From the NCBI GenBank assembly GCA_038093975.1, contig JBBPTG010000139.1, positions 1-64,000 of the forward strand: 64,000 bases of DNA, in the 5' to 3' direction. The position numbers were made by a program, and so were the translations under genes. Positions within the stretch are counted from its first letter, which is position 1, and every line of letters starts with the position of its first letter. A model generated the notes under the pieces. The model saw only the letters and a program-made list of their open reading frames with translations, searched no databases and was not told the DNA's origin. Source of the stretch: Chalciporus piperatus (taxonomy: Eukaryota > Basidiomycota > Agaricomycetes > Boletales > Boletaceae). This document shows positions 10,333 through 19,664 of this stretch, in pieces.

Positions 10333-10925
10333 TGTTACGAACGCTCAGTTCCTTATCCTAGTCTTTCCTACACTTACTACGTTTCTCTTTCACTTTTGGA
10401 CTTAGTCGCTTTCTCTCCCTTTTCTGTTATCTTATCTTATCAAGATCACATCACGTGACCTGCTGACATCAGCTAGGTCTAGCCTTTCGCTTACGTAACG
10501 TGGCTGTGCGTGGCTGTGCATCTTTCCCACTGTCCATGACTCATACCGAGTCACCATGACTCAGACTCTTAATGACTCATTATGACTCACCGTGACTCAT
10601 ACTGACTCATGCTGACTCATCTCGCTTCCTAGTCATATACGCTATTGGCTGTTACTCGCCATGACTCATATCTAGTCATACCTAGTCATATAGTTAAGGT
10701 TTAGCCACAACATGTACAAACACTGTCAATAGTATATAAACCCGGGTTGACAAGCACTGGCTCTCCAGTCTTGTTCTCCTGGAGTTTCCTCTTCTTGAAC
10801 TTCATGGGCCAAGCGCTCCTGCTTGCCTAGTCTGATCCTCAGCTCTAGTTACTGAGTTGATGTGGTTTCGCTAGGGCATGTTGTCTGATGATAGCGCTAG
10901 CTCTTGATTGAGTTGAGTCGTTTCA
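10333..10925 (+). mobile_element. Solo LTR with TGACTCA array, inserted in Copia RT
   Basis: A 593-bp insert that begins TGTTACG and ends GTTTCA, flanked by a perfect 5-bp target duplication ATAGG (10328-10332 and 10926-10930). No coding domain. A TATA box (agtatataaac) lies at about 10730-10740, so the LTR is in plus orientation with U3 at the left. Its start, its end and the acatgtacaaacac...agtatataaac core are shared with the LTR at 16217-16733, so the two belong to related families. Removal rejoins the Copia frame exactly. Confidence 0.9.
10537..10668 (+). promoter_or_regulatory. Array of eight TGACTCA (Gcn4/AP-1 type) sites in the LTR U3
   Basis: Exact TGACTCA heptamers start at 10537, 10557, 10573, 10583, 10593, 10603, 10613 and 10662. 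Five of them are exactly 10 bases apart. TGACTCA is the consensus site of bZIP activators such as yeast Gcn4 and animal AP-1. Degenerate relatives (ctagtcat, gagtca) surround the array. It lies 60-190 bases upstream of the LTR TATA box, where enhancer elements of U3 are expected. An upstream TCACGTGAC E-box is at about 10452-10460. Function is inferred from motif and position. Confidence 0.7.
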
Positions 10926-10930
10926 ATAGG

Positions 10931-12345
10931 AGTCCAGACGGGAGCAGAGTTGGTCATTCCAGTTCACTCTAGAACAGTGCGAGCATACTGGGATTGACTC
11001 AAGGAGATGGTGCGGAGTTTCCGGTCGCGACGGATTTCGATTCCCAGGATGTACTTGGCTTCTCCAAGGTCGTGCATTTTGAATGCAGCGGAAAGGGCCT
11101 CCTTACAGGAGTTGATGAGACCCCTGGAGGTGGCTGCAAGGAGAAGGTCGTCGACATACACAACAAGGAAACAGACCTGTCCGTCTTTCCGAAGGACGTA
11201 AAGGCAGGTCTCTGCGTCGAGTCTGGTGAATCCGAGTTCTCCAAGCTTTTTGTCCAGGGTTTTGTTCCAAGTACGTCTGGCTTGTTTAAGGCCATATAGG
11301 GAGCGTCTGAGTCTCCAACAGCATCCGGAAGGAATGGGAACACCGTCCGGAGGTAAAAGGTACAATTTCTCCTCGAGCTCTCCGTTGAGATATGCGGTGG
11401 AAACATCCATTTGATCCAGTTCCAAGTTATGCTTCGCGGCAAGAGCAATGATGGTCCGGACGGAATCAAGGTTTGCTACGGGAGTGAATACTTCCTGATA
11501 GTCAACTCCTTCGCGCTGGGTAAAGCCTCGAGCAACAATCCGGACCTTGTATCGTTCAATCTTGCCGTTCTGATCGCGTTTGATGCGGAACACGGGCTTG
11601 GAAGTGATCGGATTGACTCCGGATGGAATGGAGACGGTTTCGTAGACATGGTTGGTGTTTAAGCTGAGGAGTTCCTCCTCGACAGCGGATCTCCACTGGT
11701 CTGCGTTAGGGCCTGCATACGCTTCCTTAATAGTGTTAGGAAGGTGTTCTCCCTGGGTTGTGTCAGCGGCTCCTGCAAAGATATGCTCCTGGAGCCTTTC
11801 CTGAGAAGCGTAGAATGCTCCTGGAATGTCCAAATCTGAATCCGGAGTTTCCGCGTTTTCGGAAAGTACTTCCGCAGGGGGTTCCAGTTGTTCCTGTTGG
11901 ACATCCTGGCATTCAGCTCGACGTGCAGCTTCCTCATCAAGGGTGCGCTGGTAGTCTCGATTCCAGTTTGCTGTTTGACGGTTCCGATTGCTCCTTCGAA
12001 CTCCTGCTACGACTTGTGCAGGAGGTCGTTCCGGAGATGGACTTCGAACTGGAGCAGGAGGAGCAGGGAGAGGAACAGGAACGGGAACGGGAACGGGAAT
12101 GGGAGCAGGATGAGGAGCGGGAGCAGGAGCAGGAGGTTCCGGACCTATGTGGAGTTGACCCAGACGGTCGACGAGATCCTCAACGGAATGATCTGGAGGT
12201 ATGAGATCGTCTCCCACTGGTCCTGGAAGGGCTGGAGGTACAGGAATGTTGTCCTCCTCGGATTCCTCAGGTTCCGGCTGATGGAGACGCTGAGGAACAA
12301 GTCCCTCCCACTGACCCTCAGCAGGGAGATTTCTCCAAGGTGCGG
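10931..12345 (-). pseudogene. Copia reverse transcriptase, main fragment
   Basis: Minus-strand continuation of Copia pol after the Plavaka derivative. It starts with a proline- and glutamate-rich linker (about 12345-11740), then the RT domain: VFTPVANLDSVRTIIALAA, a QMDVSTAYLNGELEE segment, LYGLKQARRTWN and the catalytic YVDDLLLAA. An in-frame TGA at 10964-10966 interrupts QYARTVLE; the codon would be CGA (arginine, as usual in this motif) with one C-to-T change. The frame continues to 10931 and across the solo LTR to 10332. Confidence 0.9.
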
Positions 12346-12917
12346 CATCAGGAAAAACCCCCTATGCCATAACAGGTCATTTGTGCTGCTATGGTGCACA
12401 AGGGGGCTTTTTGTGCTATAAGGGGGCCATTTGTGCTATAGGGTATACTTTGGCACCTTATGTGCCATTTGATATCCCCAAATATTACATATGATATAGT
12501 ATTGATAAAAATATCTAATACAACGTCTGATAAGAGTACTTGCTAGACCAATTGTTGAGTAAAAAAGAAGAACAATTGTCTAGTACATTGTTGGACTTCC
12601 ATTCTGATGGCCACTGGGATGAACCAGAAGCTAAAGGTATTAGTTGACAGGTTTGTCGTATAGTTTTAACAGAAACTATGTCTCCCTGAACAACAGCGGG
12701 CAAGTGAGAGGATGGATGCAAAGGAGCAGGTTTGGAAACAGTGTACATATTATGGAACTTGCCTGGGGAACTGGAGAGGCGGTACCATTCTATGTACGCC
12801 AATGGTTCTTTGGGCCAATTCGCAGGTGCTGGAGTCAACAGAGAAATAAATTATATCATCAAATATCTACATATATCTACATATGATGTCAAATGGCATA
12901 GGGGATTTTTCCTGATG
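12346..12917 (-). mobile_element. Plavaka deletion derivative (non-autonomous)
   Basis: A 572-bp element with inverted ends: CATCAGGAAAAACCCCC at 12346 and its near-complement ending cctgatg at 12917. Its left 490 bases are an inverted, almost identical copy of 9649-10137, the last transposase exon plus 3' end of the Plavaka element. Only about 70 bases of the opposite terminus are kept, so the rest was lost by internal deletion. It is flanked by GG on both sides (12344-12345, 12918-12919), consistent with a 2-bp target duplication. Removing it rejoins the Copia frame between integrase and RT. Confidence 0.85.
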
Positions 12918-15281
12918 GGAGTCCGCTTCAGAGATGGTTCCGGACTCATTGAAGGTGACATGTCGACTGGAGATGATGGTACGGTGTTCGATATCAAGGA
13001 GCTTGTATGCCTGTTGCCCATAGGTATATCCAAGCATGATACATTTCCGTCCGTGGCTCCGGAACTTTCCTCCACGCAAATCCTTCGGAATGTGAGCATA
13101 GGCAGAACATCCAAAAGGACGGAAGAGGGTCGGATCAACTTTCCGTTTGAAAAGGGTCTGGTAGGGATTCGCTCCTTGGAGCGCGGACGTTGGACTCCTG
13201 GATGTAACATAGGCAGCAGCGGCCATAGCGTCAGCCCAGAAGGATTTAGGAAGTTTGGACTCCTCGAGCATAGTATTGGCGAGCGAGGATAGAGTTTGGT
13301 TCATCCGTTCCGCGAGTCCGTTTTGCTCTGGAGTATAAGGAGCAGACATCTCCTGAAGGGTTCCATCTTTCCAGAGTTGGTTCCGGAAGTCCTGTCCAGT
13401 GTACTCGCCACCCCCATCGCTCCTAAGGAACTGGACATGCACCTCAGACAACTCCCCCTGTTCGACCTCAGCCTTGAAGAAGGCCTTGACGTCTACCTTC
13501 CACTGGTTGTATGTGGCTAGGACATCGCTCTTCTTCTTCAGGAAGTAGATCCAAGGGAAGCGGGAGAAGTCGTCGACGATTAGAAGCCAGAACTGGAATC
13601 CTTCCCTGGACTGTGGAGTTATAGGACCTCCGACATCCGTGTGGACCACTTGGAGTGTGTGTGTAGCTCGGGGTCTTTCCAGTAGCTCGAACGGAAGCTT
13701 CTTCATCTTTCCGAGAACGCAGGACTCACAGAATTCCGGAGTTCCAGAAAGCGTGTCAATCCCTTGAAGTTGACCATGCCTGATCATATGCTGAATTCGG
13801 GGGATGGAGATGTGTCCCATGCGTCGATGGAGGAGGTTGATATCCACAGTGGCATGCGCAGCCTCCGGAGTGAGCATTGGAGTGGCTTCCACGTGGTACA
13901 AAACCTCCTTGTGTGTTCCAACGATGATGGGAACAGGCCCCTTCCGGATGTGGCAGATGGAGGAGTTCGCAGGAAAGAGGGTGGATAGTCCAGCATTGGA
14001 CAGGCGATGGACGGAGATGAGAGAAATCCGGAAGTCTGGAATGAGGAGGACGTTGCTTAGGATGACCTCAAACGTCTTCCCTTTGACAGTGGAGCGAAGT
14101 GGAACGGATCCAATTCCGATCGCGGAAACAGTGGAGTTGTCTCCGAATGATACGGGATGTGGTGGATGGAGTGGACGATATGTGCGGAACCAGGAACGGT
14201 GTGGAACCATGTGGGATGTTGCTCCAGAGTCGATGAGGAGTGAGAAGTCAGCCAGCTTGGGTTCAGACGACAGATAGGCGTGAACACGTTGGATTAGAGA
14301 CTCAGATACACTCTCCTTAGCTACGTTTGCACTTTCCGGAGGTCTGGAACTTTGGTATGGACGCTCTTCCGTCACATTAGCCTTTTCCCTTTCCTTTCCC
14401 TTTCCCTTTCCTTTCTGTCGAGGTCCTCCGCCTTCGCGAAGCCTCTCGACCCACTTCTTGTAAGCAAAGCAGTTGGACGAGTCATGTCCATTGGACTGAT
14501 GGTGCTCACACCAGGCGGAGGAGTTGCCAGGAACTCTTCCGGACGCTTTGAGGGCGGAATCAGAAGTTCCGGACGGATTGAGACGGGATTCCTCGGATAG
14601 AACACGAAGTTCGATGGTGTCGAACATGAGTTTGTCTTTCTCAACGGTGTTGATGATGGAGGATGTGAACATGGTCCAATCTGGAGTTTTGGGAAGGGAG
14701 TTGAGGAGTGTGAAGGCAAGGAGTTGTGGATCGATGATGTATTGCATCCCGAGGAGTTGGCGTTGGATGGTCCGGATGGAAGCGACGTGCTCAGAGATGG
14801 CAGAGGTGCCGTTCCAGGCAGTGGAGAAGAGACTGCGGAATGAATGGAAAGCGTCGGAAACGCTAGGAGTTGCATAGAGCTCCAGGAGTTTATCCCAGAG
14901 TTCCTGAGCAGTCAGGATGTTCTCCATTTGCATCAGGATAACGTCATCCAGGTGGGTTTGGATGATTCCGTGCGCTTTCTCATCTCGTTCCCTCCACTTC
15001 CGGATCTCCTCTGCCGTTGGACCAGTGGTAGAAGGGGTGGTGGTCGTAGCAGGAGTAGGAGTGTTTCCGGATGCGGAAGTGGACGGAGCAACTGCGGGAG
15101 TGGCTGTGCTAGAGGTTCCGGAAACTACGGATAGTGAGGGATCCGGATCCGTTCCTAGTACAACACCTAGAACCTTTTCGCTTCTGAGGAGGATGGTGAT
15201 GCGAAGACGCCAGGTGGTGAAGTTTCTGGGTCCCATCAAGCGAGGGACTGTGGAAGTCCGGGTGGTAGTATCCGATGTCAT
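12918..15281 (-). pseudogene. Copia gag, protease and integrase
   Basis: About 788 residues on the minus strand, from the start codon at 15281 to the Plavaka derivative. Order: gag of the UBN2/Ty1-copia type; a zinc-knuckle-like CEHHQSNGHDSSNC at about residue 260, with histidine where the second cysteine normally stands; protease LLIDSGATSH; the GAG-pre-integrase HHCC finger (RRMGH...CESC); and the integrase core with DDE residues (HTDVGGP, RSDGGGEY, TPEQNGLAERMN). No stop interrupts it. The 3' continuation of pol is displaced to 12345. Confidence 0.92.
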
Positions 15282-15489
15282 GATTATGACAGGTGACAGA
15301 TGACAGGTGACAAGACAGTTTGATCGACAGGTGACAGGAGATGGTTCCTATGTCGGAGTGATCTGAGGATGTCTAGAATGGTCCGGAAACGGGCCGGAAG
15401 GGCGCGGGAAAATTGCGCGAGAGTGGATAGAGTCAAGGGACTCGGAGTCGTTGGGCAAGAGGACCATTTGCTGCTAGTGGGCGCTAGCC
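15282..15489 (-). other. Copia leader with short tandem repeats
   Basis: About 200 bases between primer-binding site and gag start. On the plus strand the part next to the start codon repeats gacaggtgacag several times (15289-15346). No coding potential is seen. Confidence 0.6.
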
Positions 15490-15502
15490 AGGGCTCATAA
15501 CC
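15490..15502 (-). other. Copia primer-binding site, initiator tRNA anticodon-arm type
   Basis: On the minus strand, directly after the 5' LTR end, stands ggttatgagccct. The complement, agggctcataacc, equals the anticodon arm of eukaryotic initiator tRNA-Met (gggctCATaaccc). Copia-group elements are known to prime with a cleaved half of that tRNA. It also fixes the LTR edge at 15503. Confidence 0.85.
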
Positions 15503-16018
15503 TGTGAAAACTAAACGAACTCAGCTGATGCCTAAGAGAGGCGGAAACGACTGTATTCACCTAAACGAACTAGGTACAACTCAAATAAGTAAAGGAACTA
15601 AGTAAAGAAAGTAAATACTCACCTCAGCCGATGCCTAAGAGAGGCGGAAACGACTGAGGTGCTCTGGAAGTGAGACGAGGAGTTTAAGTAAATGGGTGGA
15701 GATGCGCTCGGAATGATCCGACGTGATTCCGGTCCGGAATGACCGATTCCGGGTGCAAAAGGATCAAGGAATGTCAAGGACTTGACAGGGATAAGAATAG
15801 AAAGGGAGAATGGTGAACAGAGATGTCACGAAAGGGAATAGACAAGTGAATGACATGTAGGAGAACATACGAATGTAAAAGGAATCCGTTCCAAGGAATC
15901 CGGAGATGTTTCCGTGCGTTCCGGGCATCGGAAACGTCGGATTAAACACGGAATGTTTCCGGAAGTATCCGGAAACGGATAGGGGCTATCCGGAAGCGGA
16001 AAGGAGCGGATAGACACA
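15503..16018 (-). repeat. Copia 5' LTR
   Basis: A 516-bp LTR with inverted ends TGTG...CACA (plus strand tgtgaaaact at 15503, gacaca at 16018). The inner edge is set by the adjoining primer-binding site. The outer edge is inferred from the terminal inverted repeat. Inside it a 33-bp unit (tcagcYgatgcctaagagag...) occurs twice, at 15521-15553 and 15624-15656, with one mismatch. The 3' LTR partner is not in the window. Confidence 0.8.
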
Positions 16019-16144
16019 GATTGGACTATATTTTGACATCAAGTAACATTTGATTGGCAATTTAGAGCCGTCCAAACTGATTTCTTCGTGATCAAGTGGC
16101 AGTAATCTGTAAGCTGTCAAATTTGCACTGCAATCTATCGGTGG

Positions 16145-16183
16145 CCCCCCCCCAAAAAAAAAAAAAAAAAAAAAAAAAAGGGG
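16145..16183 (+). repeat. Homopolymer tract C9-A26-G4
   Basis: Nine C, 26 A and four G in a row between the Copia LTR and the next solo LTR. It may be a poly(A) relic of a retroposed RNA or simple slippage. Its exact length is likely to be unreliable in the assembly. Confidence 0.7.
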
Positions 16184-16216
16184 TCGAGGTCTGTGGGTTA
16201 CAGCGGTGTGAAATCC

Positions 16217-16733
16217 TGTTACGGTTCATTACGTTCATCTCACCTTCACAGACATTCTTTGGACTTCAACGTTTCGTTCCATTCGATCTTATCTAATCTC
16301 TCTCATCTTATCTTTCAGACACGTGCTCATTCACTTTCACTCTTCGCACGGTCACCCCTTATGGTTATATTCATTCTCACGCACTGCCTTACCTTGACAG
16401 TTAATCTCCGTGCTGCGCATGGCTATGCCACAGCCTTTCACCTCATGTACTTCATTTCCGCTATCTCGGCTATGCCTCACAGCCTCCTTATCTCGCTTCT
16501 ATTCTCATGGGTTCAGGGTAACTCTGTATTTAGTTATAGTACATACAAACATGTACAAACACACAGGATAGTATATAAACCCCAAGGAACTGCTGGTAAC
16601 CCCAGCTTAGTTCACTTGGTCTTTCCCCAAGACTCAACCGTCCTATCTCAGTTGTTCTCCATTCTCTTCTTCTAAACCGCTCCACTTGGCGATAGTGTAG
16701 ACCTGATCTCAATACGAGTTTTGGGTCGTTTCA
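16217..16733 (+). mobile_element. Solo LTR with 5-bp target duplication
   Basis: A 517-bp sequence that begins TGTTACGG and ends GTCGTTTCA, flanked by AATCC on both sides (16212-16216 and 16734-16738). It has a TATA box, gtatataaac, at 16571-16580 in plus orientation, preceded by acatgtacaaacacac. Ends and core promoter match the LTR at 10333-10925, but the U3 sequence differs and lacks the TGACTCA array. No coding content; the short frames across it are chance. Confidence 0.88.
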
Positions 16734-16950
16734 AATCCCCATTTATTTGCAACTTCGATCTACCCAGACTGACCTTGGCAATGGCGGTCAAGTAAACAGA
16801 ACCCCCTCAGGGCAGGCCGTTGTGACAATAAACTGATCAGCTGACATGTGACTTGTTTTCAAATAGTGACCACGTGGCGTTGTACGAAAAGTGGGACAAT
16901 TCCAGACGACCAGAGACCTTGCAAGCAAGGTAATTAATTAATTAAAAAAA

Positions 16951-17016
16951 CGGTCTCGGTCCGGTCGCCTTCCTAATAAGGAAAAAGACCGGATTGGACC
17001 GGACTTTAAAACACTA
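16951..17016 (-). mobile_element. Terminal remnant of a hAT-type MITE
   Basis: Read on the minus strand, the sequence begins TAGTGTTTTAAAGTCCGG followed by tccaatccggtc, closely matching the left terminus of the 609-bp element at 7954. Only about 66 bases remain and no partner terminus or 8-bp duplication is found to the left, so it is a truncated copy. Confidence 0.65.
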
Positions 17017-17635
17017 CTGATCAAGTTGTTGGGTTCGGGGGATATGGATCTAAGAGCGGAACACTGGTTATAAGAAACCCTACCTAGAACCAGAGGATAG
17101 CGAACCTGTCGAACTGATCTGAGGGGGTCCATGACAAAATCTTGGGGAAAGGAACGGCCCGCGAGCAGGTATGTCACGGGTAACAAGGCTTGAGGTTTGA
17201 AGGTTCTACCGGAACAGTGTAAGTCGTGGCTGCTGCAGGACACAGGCAGGAAGAGCAAGCATTGTTTCAGTGACCCTCGGAATCGGTAAAATGGTTGTGA
17301 AGGCTGCATAGTCGTGATCGCGCTTAGTTTCACCAAGTACCAGATACAAGCCTGAGCCACGCTCACACGCGAGTGAGCCTCGTAGCGAACGCCGAAGAGC
17401 CAAGAAATAAAAGATCATAGCACCCCAGACGATATACAACACGGGAAACCCATCACCTCAACCCCTTTCACTCCCCGAAGCAGGTGTCCCAGGTCTACAC
17501 AGTAGATTAGGTAGCGAACTAGCCCCCCTACCACACAAGACACGCGACGCCAACCCATCGTATACCTTCCCCGTCAACTCCGCGCCCAAGGTCGGCCATC
17601 CTGAGCCTTCGGAGAGTGAAATTGAAGCTGGGTGA
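17017..17635. other. Intergenic, no gene recognised
   Basis: About 620 bases between the transposon nest and the cornichon gene. Open frames exist on the minus strand but show no domain, no consistent splice pattern and no similarity I can recognise. Part of it should be the 3' untranslated region of the neighbouring gene. Confidence 0.5.
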
Positions 17636-18272
17636 TCATTCGCTCTCAGAAATGAGTGCGACAATCATGCTGCCGAAGTTCACATCAGCTGGGTGACAAA
17701 AACTCATAGGGGCACGGGGATTTTACGAACCGGTAGAGGTAGTAGAAGAAGGACAAGAGGTAGAAGCCGAGTTTCATGAAGCTTTCTTTCTTATGTCCCG
17801 ACAGCGTGCGGAAAATCTCGGTTGCATCGTACATGTGGTTCTTGTTTCGTATCCTGAACCATGCGACACATAAGCAGACGAAACAGATGAACAGGAGAAC
17901 CATACTTGTTGGCGTTAAAGAGCATGAGAGGGAGATTGAGCATGAATGCAACCCATTGACCCGAGAGCAGGAAGAGAATGGTGAGGAAAGCATGAGCGAT
18001 ATTTTCTGGGAGAACAAACTGGATTGCACGTTAATGAGCGCGTTAGGGTGCATGGGAGTTATAAGAGTAACCTGGTTGAGTTTGTTGCAGAGATCTATGG
18101 GGTTGATGTAGTCGCATTCGAGGTCAGAGAACATGATAATCTGCGCCAAGCATCAGAGCATGGTTCAACTGAAACATTTGGGTTCACTTACGAAGAAAAC
18201 CATCGTGAAAAGCAATCCAGCGGCCATGAGGACCGAGAAAAGGAACAACCAGCCTATGACACGACGATACAT
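17636..18272 (-). CDS. ERV14: ERV14/cornichon family ER cargo receptor
   Basis: A small membrane protein that selects transmembrane cargo for COPII vesicles at the ER. Five exons on the minus strand: 18192-18272, 18072-18140, 17906-18018, 17731-17853 and 17636-17669; they sum to 420 bases (139 residues), the usual family length. The first exon is mostly one hydrophobic helix. Family signatures follow: FSDLECDYINPIDLCNKLN, a second helix in exon 3 (FLLSGQWVAFMLNLPL), then THMYDATEIF-like KNHMYDATEIFRTL with the conserved acidic cargo-binding patch, and a last helix ending YYLYR-MIVALISESE. Introns are 51-61 bp. The start is chosen because an ATG directly precedes the first helix. It is divergent from the RRM gene, sharing a 336-bp upstream region. 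Confidence 0.92.
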
Positions 18273-18608
18273 TTGCAACGGGGTCAACGAGGATGTGAGT
18301 GAACTCGACGCGCTCCTGTAGAGACGAGAACGCACCAGCTCCACCCATGTCTTGTTGTCAGAATGAACAAAAGGTTGGTTTGAGTTGATTTCCGATGGTC
18401 GCTGCTAGAGATTGCTTAGTACGGAGACCAGAAAGTTGGTTGGCTGTACCCACCGTTGTGTTCTGGGCTGAGTTGTTTGCCGGCCAGGTCGAGCTGGCCA
18501 TGTTTTTCGGCCACACGCCAAATAAGGATACACAACGAACTTGGTGGAGACCTCCTCGCTACCGGTGTTGACCGTCGACGTTGATTCGCCTCTTGTTTCC
18601 GTTCCACG

Positions 18609-19664
18609 ATGTCGCTCTTAGCCCGTCTGTCAACAACCACAGAGGGTGGTGGCCCTGCACGCCCAAAATCTGCAAACCGTGCCTCGCCTTACGTGCGTAC
18701 TATACGATTCGAATCCGAAACGCTCTCAATTGAAAAAATGTCAATCCTTCTCTCCTGTGCTATCACCGAATCGCGGCCCTTTGCTCGTGTCACGCGCGAT
18801 ATGCTACATAGGCTCGTCCAACTCGACCCCCAAAGGGTGATCCAGAGGCACAGTGGTCCCATGATCTATATGAAGACCCAGACAAACCTTCGCTTTCCGC
18901 TCGACTGTCCTCTTCTGCTGCAGTACCCCGCAAAGCTGATTCCAGTCTCGTACAACGAGCACTCAGAGAGGCCACTGCTGCAGGCGGAATAACCATCAAG
19001 GGAGCGAGCACAGGCACCAATGGGAATGTCGTGCAGGTTGAGGGGCTCGTCAAGGGCACTACAGCAGCAGACGTGGAGGTGTGTCACTTTTAGTCCCTCC
19101 CTTTTTGACGCTTTCTGATATCTGATAGGCAATATTTCGACGGTGTGGAACCATAATTTCGTCCGAGCTCACGACGAACAAATCCTCTGAAAATGTTGTT
19201 GTGCGACTCACCTTCAAGCAAGCTGCGCATGCTGCTGCGGCCGTTTCCAAATTCGACAAACAACCTGCGGACGGTCGTATACTTCACGTTACCGTTGTAG
19301 GCGTGCAGTCAGTTGGTCTTTCTGGGAGACTCAGCGGTGTCGACATTGTAAACGAGAACGGGAGTGTGGATGTACTTATGGGAGGAGCAGACGATGCGGG
19401 ATCGTAAGTTTCCCTTGTTGCGTCCTCTCAGGTCATCATGCTCACTAAATTCCCGACAGAAAAATGCGGTCAGACACGATAATGACTTCAGATCCCCGCG
19501 CGACAGTTCTTGTCGCACCACCGGGGGCAGATCCGAAAGCATACACCCAGCGAAATAACTCGCGAGGAGAACCACAACGGTGGCAGCGAGGTGGTAGGAG
19601 AGGAGGGCGAGGTCGACGCGGTGGCGGTACAGGTGGCGGTGCGCCCAGTATGGACGTCGATTGA
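18609..19664 (+). CDS. RRM RNA-binding protein with RG-rich tail
   Basis: Four exons: 18609-18692, 18812-19078, 19129-19403 and 19460-19664, total 831 bases (276 residues). The N-terminal third is basic and proline/serine-rich. One RRM follows, with an RNP2-like VVQVEGL and an RNP1-like VVVRLTF. The C-terminus is glycine/arginine-rich (GGRRGGRGRRGGGTGGG) and ends in an acidic MDVD. This layout (single RRM plus RGG box) is typical of mRNA export or processing factors such as ALY/Yra1, but I cannot assign it to that orthologue group; the N-terminal REF motif is not obvious. Nuclear location is inferred. It shares a divergent promoter region with the cornichon gene. Confidence 0.8.

Larger units (their letters stand above)
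10138..16018 (-). mobile_element. Ty1/Copia LTR retrotransposon, fragmented
   Basis: A Copia-order element on the minus strand: 5' LTR (15503-16018), primer-binding site, gag-protease-integrase, reverse transcriptase. It is interrupted by a Plavaka deletion derivative (12346-12917) and by a solo LTR (10333-10925), and is cut at 10137 by the full Plavaka element. RNase H and the 3' LTR are missing from the window; they may lie beyond the Plavaka and Gypsy elements to the left. It is the oldest layer of the nest. Confidence 0.92.

Noticed and set aside
13784..15134. Plus-strand open frames across the Copia gene (several over 100 codons)
   Set aside because: They are antisense shadows of gag-integrase, without domains of their own.
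16154..16179. Poly(A) tail of a LINE or SINE
   Set aside because: No target duplication or upstream retroposon body could be defined; simple slippage is as likely.
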